From Eretmocerus hayati (taxonomy: Eukaryota; Arthropoda; Insecta; Hymenoptera; Aphelinidae), in the NCBI GenBank assembly GCA_029851415.1, contig CM056742.1:97136976-97200975 (forward strand): 64,000 nt of DNA, given 5' to 3'. Under the pieces are notes generated by a model. It was not told the origin of the DNA. It was given only the letters and a program-made list of their open reading frames with translations, and ran no database searches. Positions 55,953 through 64,000 of this stretch are shown one piece after another. Numbering within the stretch: the first letter of the stretch is position 1; each line of letters opens with the position of its first letter. The translations under genes were made by a program, and so were the position numbers.

Positions 55953-56172
55953 CCGTATATAGTTTAGGTTGTAGTTCGTGATTAGATCTACCACTTGGTA
56001 AAAGTTTGAAGTGGATTGGAATTGTTGTTTTGACAGAAGTCTGAGGACTGTAATTACGCCGGTAAACATGAATTACAGTCCTCAGACTCCTGGCTAAACA
56101 ATCATTCCAATCAACTCCAGATTTTGAGCAAATGATAGATTTGATCTTCAAGTACAACCTAAACTATATACG
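55953..56172. mobile_element. 220-bp MITE with 21-bp perfect TIRs
   Basis: The ends CCGTATATAGTTTAGGTTGT are exact inverted copies (55953-55973 and 56152-56172). The whole element is nearly palindromic, with AGTCTGAGGACTGTAATT and its complement facing each other across a loop near 56055-56070. It lies close inside the left TIR of the larger element, so it inserted into that element later or was carried by it. Confidence 0.85.
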
Positions 56173-56179
56173 GTTCCAT

Positions 56180-56700
56180 AATTTCCCCGAAAAAGATAGG
56201 AACCGAGTGGAAAACGAGTGGCGATGCTTATACCGACATAATCACGGCGTCCGCGGCGCATAATTCGTCGTCTGCTGCAGCCCGCAATCACTACAACGAC
56301 GACGCACACATACGCGTCTACGGCTTCACTCCGCGGTGGCCCATCACCTCGTCACCGATTCGGGGCTTCCCGGTGCCGTCGCGGGTGCCCGATTCGTCAT
56401 CCTCGAGTGCTCGAGTAAACGCGAGTGCCCCGGTTGTCGGTGATATTGTAGTGCTGGTGAAAAAAGGGAATATGGGATGTGGGTGCTTGCATCTGCAGGC
56501 AACAGTCTCGCATCTCTTCGCAGCAACAACAACTTGTCGACTGCTTTCAAGCCGATTCCTTGTACGTAAGTATAGAAAGAAAATTCAGTTCTCCGTGAAA
56601 ATGAATGAACGTCAGAGGTACTTGAATTCAGTAGCAATCGACGATGCTTGAAGTCAACTCGCTGCGCAATATAGTTCTTCTACCCGCGAGGTTATAAGTT
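56180..56700 (+). other. CpG-rich patch inside the TIR element
   Basis: 56215-56470 is rich in CG dinucleotides (for example CGGCGTCCGCGGCGC and CTCGAGTGCTCGAGTAAACG), unlike the AT-rich rest of the element. Open frames on both strands (56373-56651 plus, 56637-56344 minus) have no known domain. It may be captured host DNA such as a promoter or first exon. Confidence 0.35.
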
Positions 56701-57408
56701 GTCTGATGTTGCTATGCTGCTCAATGGGGCTAGATGTCAACAACTCTTGTTGCACAGATATTTTCTATAAATTCCACCTTAACTCAAAGTTTTTGTATTC
56801 AAATGATTGCAAAAATTATGATCTCTCAATTACAAATAATATGAGATGGGAATTGGAAAAATTTCTTCATTTTTTCCTATTTCCAGAACCTCGCACTTTG
56901 AGGAAAAGGTATATGTTCTGGTCCGAAACATACCCAGAGTATCTCAAAAGGAAATTACTTGCTCCGGATACTTATGCAAGCCCCCCCAGCAACCACTTTT
57001 AAGTAGCTTATTGACATATCGGAAGGGTGTCCAGGTATTTATGGTGTGGTGGTCTAGTTGGACCGAGTGCGGATCGCTCACTGTAAACTTCGATGAAGGA
57101 GAGTGAGTAGGCTGGACTATTATCGAACCAAACTGCTTCTATATGTTGAGATTTCTCTGATTGTCATGGTGGTAAGCTTCATGGTTTTCTACTTTTGCTC
57201 AGAAAAATTTTTGAGATTTATCTTTGCGTTATTCTCCCAAATTACAGAAGTGACTCTCTTGAATGTGATGGCTCATCGAATAATTATTGAAACCTAATTA
57301 TACTCAATTTCACAGGTGAAACTTCAAAAAAATTCCTTGTTCTAGTTCCAACACATTCATTGAAATCTCATGAGAGGCATGTGGCATACACTCGATACTG
57401 TAATAGTA
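56701..57408. other. Interior of the TIR element, unassigned
   Basis: AT-rich with plus-strand frames of 98, 86 and 64 codons (56706-57002, 56846-57106, 57103-57297). The last is hydrophobic but has no recognisable family. No transposase motif (DDE or DDD triad context) was identified. Confidence 0.35.
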
Positions 57409-57613
57409 CATTTCGATACAAGGGCGTAAAACGTTTTATTCGCGTCCGAGTGATGGGTTTCCGGCCCGAGCCGCAGGCGAGGGTCGGAATCATCACGAGG
57501 ATGCGAATAATAGGTTTTACGGCCGTGTATCTAACTATATTTTTCGATAAACTGTGAGTAAAAGTCGACAAACTGTGCGCAAAGTGCACTTTCACGCACA
57601 GTGTATCGAAATA
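57409..57613. mobile_element. Small palindromic element with TTTCGATACA ends
   Basis: The outer inverted pair is TTTCGATACA (57411-57420) and TGTATCGAAA (57602-57611). Inside, 57416-57475 faces 57476-57531 as a near-perfect hairpin (GGGCGTAAAAC...TTATTCGC against its complement, with CCGGCCCGAG at the turn). No coding capacity; a MITE-like insertion. Confidence 0.6.
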
Positions 57614-57879
57614 GATTTTAAGAGCCAGCGAAATACTAAAATGCCACCAAGTTTTCATGCAAAAGTTCATGAGGGAAAGTACTTTGTCGTTTCTCATTCG
57701 CAGTCCAGGTAAATTAATAATTCCATTGTTCTATGTTTACAAGACTAATTATAAATCATATTGGTAATGTATCTCCTTTTTCCAGGTATAGGTTCAGAAG
57801 AAATTTATAGTAAGAGTGTCATATTTTCTATACATGGGAAATTTGATAATTCAAGAACTCACCCACCGCAAGTAACAAT

Positions 57880-58026
57880 AACAGGAATTCAAGCAGATTT
57901 GTGCAATAAGAATTCCTGAGTCAAGGATGGAGAGTTTTCTATGCTGAAAATTCCCCAGCTAGAATGTGAAGTGAGTGGCGACAACAGGAATTCAAGCAGA
58001 TTCTGCAATAAGAATTTCTGAGTCAC
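57880..58026 (+). repeat. Tandem duplication with ACAGGAATTCAAGCAGATT units
   Basis: A unit of about 45 bases (ACAGGAATTCAAGCAGATT ... AATAAGAATTYCTGAGTCA) occurs twice, near 57880 and 57977, about 97 bases apart. Each unit is weakly self-complementary through GAATTC. Confidence 0.6.
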
Positions 58027-58336
58027 CACTTCACCAGTTGGGAATTTGAAGCCAGTGATAGTTGGTTTGTGTGTGAGTAAAGTGAAAAAGGACTCATTTT
58101 AGTGAAGTGAATGGCGGGGTATTTTGACTTGATTTCATAAAATAGTGTAGGTGAATGTGTTGTTGTAGGAACACGTTTTTCACGACTCGTGAGAAACACG
58201 CGTTTTCCCAGCCCTACCTCTGATAGTGACTATATATGTCGGAGTAATTTACTGTGGCGTCTCTGTAAGGCTGCCTTGGAACTACTCCTCCAAACGAGTA
58301 CCCGCTCGGTCGGTAAGATGGAGCTTTCACATGCCC

Positions 58337-58942
58337 TAATGTCGCAATTTTCCACGCCCTCTTCGTCAGCAATCAATACAGAGTCTTGTCCTTCCCCACT
58401 TCGATTACTCACTGACCCTACTTACAGGACTTACAAAAGCACAGACTTGGAAGCTTCACAGACCACTGAACGCATGCGTGCGCTTTGTGTACAGCAAAAT
58501 ACCATGGAAGGCTCAAGTAACACCCTATCGCATCGGACTTGGTTGGTTAACTGTTACTGGAAGGAGAGATTAACTCCTTGGCTCGCTTGCCTTCTCTGTC
58601 TTGAAGACAGATTCTCCCCAATATCTTCGACCCCGATTCATGACATTCCAAGAACGAGGCATTCGTCAATCCAAACGTCGCACCAAAGCCATGCTCTCTT
58701 ACCGAGCACCACGAACCGAAGCATGGAACCAATCATTCACAGTCTGCTCATCACGTGCGTTGAACAGAATCCCACCAGTTGATATTGAAGACACCTCATG
58801 TGCAGTTCTCAAGATATTACTCCTCCATGAGCTGAGAAATGAAGATAGAGAAGAATGGTTCAATCGTGCCCACAGAGAGAAGCTCAACCCCATCCCGACT
58901 TCACTCATTTCGTCTCAACTTGACACCAACGAACACACGTGA
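58337..58942 (+). pseudogene. CR1/L2-like reverse transcriptase, C-terminal part
   Basis: It resumes the interrupted polymerase: PLRQQSIQSLVLPHFDYS (about 58350-58410), LNACVRFVYSKIPWKAQVTPY, then the RPRFMTF and YRAPRTEAWNQSF patches that close the protein in this group, ending at a TGA near 58940. A stop and a frameshift lie near 58570-58600, between the GRRD and SPQYLRP regions. The second copy at 59230-60404 has matching motifs in the same order, which supports the join. Confidence 0.8.
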
Positions 58943-59229
58943 GATGGGTAAGGCCGCCATCACACTGTAGGGATCTCAACCGTTTCTTGCACCCGTGACT
59001 GTTATTAGTTACAGTGAATGGTGGCCTCAAATATGAACATGTGAATTTGTATCCAAAAATTTGAATTTGAATCACTTTTTCTAGATATTTAATAATAAGC
59101 GCAACTGACACTATAACAGCTCTCTACCTAAAAATATCACCAATTTTTTCCTCGCATTGTACTGCAATATGAGCATATGGGACTTATCCCCTGCTCTCAA
59201 TAAATATTCAATCAATCAATCAATCAATC
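58943..59229 (+). other. 3' region and (AATC)5 tail of the first CR1/L2-like copy
   Basis: A non-coding end with AATAAA at 59199-59204, then AATC repeats at 59210-59229. The motif CCCTGCTCTCAATAAATATTC is similar to the end of the second copy (CCCTCGGCCCTCAATAAAATT at 60651-60671). Confidence 0.75.
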
Positions 59230-60690
59230 TCTCCGTCCTCCTCAAGAAACTGCGCAATATCGGTTGTACTGATCGTGTGATACGATGGTTCGCTAGCTAT
59301 CTGAGTGGTCGCACCCAAGCAGTCCGACGTGATGATAGAACGCATGATGCATGGCTTGATGTCAACGCTGGTGTTCCTCAAGGTAGTGTTTTGGGCCCAC
59401 TACTCTTCTTGATATGCATAAACGATCTGTCTCGGATACTGCGGCACTCATCCCACAAAATCTTTGCTGATGATACCGGTATATATATCCACTTTTACCC
59501 TGCTGATCTCGATAGGAAGATTGCACTCATCAATCAAGATGCCAACAGTGGGGAAAAATGGACCGGCGAGAATGGACTTCGTCTGAATGCAAAGAAAACC
59601 ACTGCCATTATACTTGACAGTGAACTCCACCTCAGAAATATCGATCTTCAACGCACTATCCCAATCACGATTGATGGAACTATCTTACGTTGATCGCAAA
59701 AACTTCTTGGCGTGACCATCTCCACTTGTCTGAACTGGAGTTCTCAAATAAATCTCATATCCATGGAGGTACACGGTGCCCTACACTCCCTAGGGATGCT
59801 GAATCGTGCGCTTTCGCGTCAGTTTCAGCAACAGCTCACTGTAAGCCTAGTACTTCCACACTTTGACTACAGCAAAACTCTTCTAACTGGACTCGATAGA
59901 ACACAGACGAAGAAACTGCACACTCTTATGAACACTTGTGTCAGATTCGCACACGGGAGTGTACCGAGACGCGCTCATATTACACCATACCGGATCTCGC
60001 TCGGGTGGCTCTCATCCGCTCGACGAAGAGAATATTTGATTGCGTCACTCGCATTTTCGATCATCCACCATCAAATTCCTTCGTTCTTGGGACCGCGTTT
60101 TAAACTTGTCACCGGAACACCATCCCTCCGGCAGTCTGAGCGCAGGAAGAAACACAATATGATGTACAAAACCCCACGCACTGAAGCCTTGAACCAGTCC
60201 TTTACGTATGTAGCTTCCAAACTCTTCAACACGCTAGGTGAGATTGACTTCATCAATCAAAATCCAAGTACGTTGAAGCGAGGCCTCCGCGAACTTCTTC
60301 TGGAACGCGACGCAATGAACTGGGTCATAAGAGCTCGGAACGAACAATTGATTGCAATTCTCCAGACCCTAGTAAGAAAGTTATCTCTTCCGGGACATGT
60401 ATAGCAGTGCCGGGTCTAACATAGAATTTGCACATTGTTATTTTCGTAAAAACTCATAGTTGATATCATTAGCATTATGTTATTATTATTTCCTTTAATA
60501 CTTTATTTCGGTATACCTTGTCGCCGTACCTGCAACATTATTATCCCTTCAGAATTAAGTATCTGCTCTATACTCATGTATGTATCAACTATTCACATTG
60601 TTACTCTATTGTTATTCTCTCGAATGATACAAACTGGGCCAATAGGGTTTACCCTCGGCCCTCAATAAAATTTAATCAATCAATCAATCT
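59230..60690 (+). mobile_element. Second CR1/L2-like copy, 5'-truncated
   Basis: It begins directly after the AATC tail of the first copy, inside the polymerase palm, and ends with AATAAA (60664-60669) and its own AATC units (60674-60690). 5' truncation is usual for target-primed reverse transcription. The two copies are related but clearly diverged. Confidence 0.85.
59238..60404 (+). pseudogene. CR1/L2-like reverse transcriptase fragment
   Basis: One frame with a single TGA at 59691-59693. Motifs: WFASYLSGRTQAVRRDD, AGVPQGSVLGPLLFLICIND, KIFADDTGIYIH (catalytic ADD kept), then LLGVTIS, SLVLPHFDYSKTLLTGLDR, CVRFAHGSVPRRAHITPYR and PRTEALNQSFTY, to the stop at 60402-60404. Motif A lies upstream of the truncation point and is absent, so no active enzyme is possible. 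Confidence 0.85.
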
Positions 60691-60738
60691 CTTTCTCTCC
60701 CTCTCTCTCTCTCTCTCTCTTCTTCTCTCCCTCTCTGA
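60688..60738 (+). repeat. (CT)n microsatellite
   Basis: A pyrimidine tract, mostly CT, directly after the AATC tail of the second non-LTR copy. Confidence 0.8.
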
Positions 60739-60739
60739 T

Positions 60740-63700
60740 TTTGAATCTATAAATCTTCCTCGTCCTTGTAATTTCTGTCTGGACAATATCCTTTTTTCAC
60801 TTTTTGATGTTTTTGGCCAAGTTTCGGCTTGGTCTTTTTTCCTCGGGTTTAACTCAAAATTAATATCTTTCATTTAAAATCACCTCTTCCCCCTCATATT
60901 CCCTAAAATACGGAGTCTGGACAAATGGTACAGATTTCGACTATACAAAGATGATAGAAGGCCGTCGCTCTGACAGTTTTTGTTCGAATTCACAGAAATC
61001 TTCATCGGACCAACAGAAAGAAGGGAAAAAATCTGAGTTCAGAGACAGAAAAAGGGGAACTGAAATCATAGGGTGAAAAGGGGAATAGGGGAATGGCTAT
61101 GAAGACTGAGACTTTCCTAAGGTCCCTGGTTTTGATCGTTCTTGAGTGTACTCCATATGAATTCTGAAGATAGGCTCACACTGACGTGCTGTGGGTATTG
61201 GATACACTCGATCGGTTACATCGGTTACATACAAGACTGATCACTCGTGATAATTCGCCGAAAAAGAGGAATCATTCAGAAACATGGATTGACCCAGAAG
61301 GAGTCGCTCTGATTCTTCCGATAATAGGCATAGCGGGAATTCGGATCCCAACGCAAAGAGTTTGGGAGACGTTACTTACAGGATCGATGATGGGTTGATC
61401 ATGCGAAATCCAGGAGAACTGATGACTGAATATCAAATAACAAGGCAACAGGGAGTGAGAAACGCGGATAATATACCCGTTACACTGAAACAGGCAGAAG
61501 GAGCGATCCGAATAGGTAAGGAAGAGCCCGTGGTGTTCACAGTTAATATTCTGTACCGAGTGCTTGCCAATGAAGTCGATTCATGTACCGAGGCTCCTAT
61601 AGCGGCGAGGAACCACGCGAGACAGACATTCAGATTCGCAGAATTCAGAGCGTGAGGATGACAGGGAACGATCAAAGCAGGACACGCGTGATACGAATCA
61701 CGGAAACAAATCTCGCGATTCAAGCAAAGACAGACATGGTAGATATGGACAATCGAGATATTATGATTTGGGAAGTGACGGTTCAGAATATGATAGTGAT
61801 AGATCGAGGGTTTCGCGTTTCTCATCGGATATAGAGGAACAACGAGGCAGTCAAAAAAGAGGCAGCCAAGTTTCGATATTCAGTTTTATCATGAGAGAAC
61901 GAGGTTATGCATATATATATATATACACACACACATATAAAGCAGATTTTATGCAAAAATTTAATGCATAACTTTTGATAGCAGGGAATTCCTCAATAGT
62001 TATTCTCTCACCCTATCACCTCGGAGCATGCAATGTAGTGGCCCGAGGGCTACTGCGCACGCTCACTCGTTTCCTGGCCTGGGTGGATTTGCTGCATTTT
62101 CTGCCCCGAAAGCGAGGCGGAGACCATAGGCTTTCGATGCCAGTGTGCCGGAAGATTAGAGACTTGCACAATTTCACAAAACAGGGAGGTAATGATTCAT
62201 GTAGTCTAACAAGTTAATGGGTGTATACAAAGAGAAAAATATTCAGTCAGAGCTATAGAAAGTTGAGGTTGTCGTTGTTTTTACGGGGTTTCCGAATTGA
62301 GTTCTGATGAAGAAAGTAAATGCGGTGATGTATGATAGCATCAATCGTAAAATGATCTTGGGACTCTGGATTATGGATAAATTTTGTACACACCTCTCGC
62401 GTGCGTTTCGGGTAACAGGTGATCATGATCTCACTGTAGTTTAGATTCTACGTAACTGCGTGCATGATTCCACTTGGCCAATAGCAATGAAAGATGATCG
62501 GGGCAATAATCGGAGAGCCTCATCAATCATTGGATTTTCCATGTCATAGCTCAAAGACGGGATGACTTAGGGCTGATTCCTATCACGAACATCGAACAAA
62601 TCCGAGATTCTTCTTCTTGAATTATCATTCAAAAGGGAGCCCATGGATGCTCAAGTCCATGAGATTTCTTAGTGAAGGCTTGAGTATGCAAACACATCAC
62701 TTTTCGAATTCAAGTTGCTGAAGAGCAAATAAAAGACGTTTGGAAATAGTATTTAGTCAGGGGATCTTAGCATTACAAGAGGAATAACTTCTTTCGAGGA
62801 GTAAGATCATAAATCCATCTTCCAAGATGAAGAAAGGAAGTAAGCACTCGGATACCGGGATAGACACATTTTATATTGTGATTACGGAAAGTAGAATATG
62901 GCCTGAGAGAATCAGAAGATGAAAGAACATTCATCAGCTTGTGATAGTATTCATCGATAATCTTGTAGAGTGCTATTGGCTCACAAGGCAGGCTTCACTG
63001 GTGAATTAAACGTGAGACTGGGGCTCTTATAGAATGCTGTAAGTCTGAAGTAATGGGAAGCAAACTCATCCAGTTTCGTGGAGAGTGGCGACAATCTGAA
63101 CGCAGGCTGTCAAATTTGGTTCATCAAATTTGTGAACTAAATTCTTCGCATAACAATGAATATGGTAAACTCATGGAATTTGAATTTGCGGACGATTCAG
63201 ATTCCTCTCCGACAAACCTCATTACAGTGTAAGGAACTGTCTCATCGATATCTTTCCGACCCATGCAAGTAGTCTGATATTTGAATTTTATGTTGTATGC
63301 TAGTGACCTCGAGCTGAGGCTCATATTCAGGCGAATCCAGGCTCGACGGTTTCTGCTCATAAATGGTGGTCTATGAGATTCGGGCGATTCTGTGATTACG
63401 ACCTATTTTGCGTCACAGGAGTCATAACATACGGTGAATGAGACCCTTTGCTGAAAACTTTCGAGAATTCACTCGTTCTCAACACTTCCAAACACTCTTG
63501 GGGTCCATATTTTTCTTTGGACCAACGATATAAGATACGCTGTGCGAGGAAACTCGAAATTTCGGCTGTCGCAACGATTCCCAGGTACACAGATTAGCTT
63601 GTGGGTTCGGGGTCGGTCAATCAATCATCGGTGGGATTTGATGAATGATTGATCATACTTCCGATAATCAAACTCCACTCTTCCCAAGGCCATCCTTATC

Positions 63701-64000
63701 AAGATACGAGAGCTGATGGAAGTTGTTGGTGTGTCACTCGATTTTTGCCACTTTTTGGCATTGCTCCTGCCTAGTATCTTGTGATTGGAGCAATGGAAAA
63801 ATTGAAATTCTGGAAACGGCATCTGATTCGGAAAGAGATTACCTGTAAATCTAGTCGAGTCTCATTTATGTCCTCAAATCCTGGTGACCGTGGTTACGAC
63901 AGGAGGAAAAAATTTTCCTGCGTAACTGAATCACAAACATCTCTTTCTTGAAAGGGACATCAACATTCCGGGACTGATGCATCTAGAACCTCGTGTGATC
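60740..64000. other. Unassigned sequence with a gag-like Arg/Ser-rich frame
   Basis: Between 61362 and 61970 plus-strand frames include a stretch rich in Arg, Ser, Asp and Gly (DRERSKQ, SSKDRHGRYG, GSDGSEYDSDRSR at about 61655-61820), similar in composition to the basic part of the gag remnant at 6400-7000 but without alignable motifs. A (TA)n(CA)n tract lies at 61914-61938. From 62000 to the end only short frames are seen and no repeat structure was noticed. Confidence 0.3.

Larger units (their letters stand above)
55869..58336. mobile_element. 2.47-kb TIR element inserted in the non-LTR element
   Basis: The terminal inverted repeats GGGCATGTGAAAGCTC are perfect for 16 bases and continue to about 35 bases with mismatches (55869-55903 and 58302-58336). 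It splits the reverse transcriptase between YSLLRYL and a following Arg-Asn-Phe-Pro segment. The flanks are TAT on the left and TAA on the right. A 3-bp TWA-type duplication and GGG start would fit PIF/Harbinger elements, but the flank match is imperfect and no transposase is recognised inside. The interior carries its own MITE, a CpG-rich patch, a hairpin element and a tandem duplication. Confidence 0.8.
52385..59229 (+). mobile_element. CR1/L2-like non-LTR element split by a DNA element
   Basis: ORF1, endonuclease and reverse transcriptase run from about 52589 to 55868. The reverse transcriptase C terminus and the 3' region resume at 58337 and end with AATAAA (59199-59204) and five AATC units (59210-59229). 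The gap is a 2.47-kb TIR element. EN plus RT without RNase H and with a short tandem tail fits the CR1/L2/Jockey group; the precise clade is not resolved here. Confidence 0.85.

Overview
The window is eukaryotic nuclear DNA, most likely from an arthropod and probably an insect. It carries BEL/Pao, R1-clade, CR1/L2-like and Penelope-like retroelements, many foldback and MITE-type DNA elements, and AATAAA signals followed by short tandem-repeat tails. There is no bacterial-style operon, no rRNA and no convincing tRNA gene. No host gene could be established; almost everything recognisable is a transposable element in some state of decay. The species call is inference.

Layout. 1-3980: AT-rich DNA with nothing firm. 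4026-4744: an array of short repeats resembling a tRNA T-arm. 4736-9221 (minus strand): 5' half of an LTR element, with LTR, primer binding site and a broken gag carrying zinc knuckles, but no pol. 9989-10830: foldback element whose loop holds palindromic CGCG motifs. 14020-14420: decayed inverted repeat. 15509-22735 (minus): a complete, young LTR element with 838-bp LTRs, a CCAG target duplication, PBS and PPT. It carries only one intact 475-codon gag-like gene, which ends in a hydrophobic segment and is followed by an 18-bp perfect hairpin. 24620-26223: a palindrome built on two inverted MITEs with a tRNA-like promoter. 26513-27460: Penelope-like reverse transcriptase remnant. 28551-29458: element with piggyBac-like ends.

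30766-40958: a large foldback element with arms of about 1.4-1.6 kb. Its left arm was later hit by a 207-bp MITE (GTAC duplication) and by a BEL/Pao retrotransposon (32362-39078), now dead. 42133-43013 and 44504-46764: two more palindromic elements; the second has unequal tandem subrepeats and an acidic coding fragment in its loop. 47187-52384 (minus): degenerate R1-clade non-LTR element. 52385-59229 (plus): CR1/L2-like non-LTR element split by a 2.47-kb TIR element (55869-58336) that itself carries a further MITE. 59230-60690: a second, 5'-truncated CR1/L2-like copy joined to the AATC tail of the first. 60740-64000: unassigned.

The genes do not form a pathway. The pattern is nested insertion, and several orders of insertion can be read directly: the foldback precedes the BEL element and the MITE; the CR1/L2 element precedes the TIR element. 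LTR comparison suggests the gag-only element (about 99% LTR identity) is younger than the BEL element (about 92%). The gag-only LTR element is the best candidate for something unusual and possibly still mobile with help from another element.
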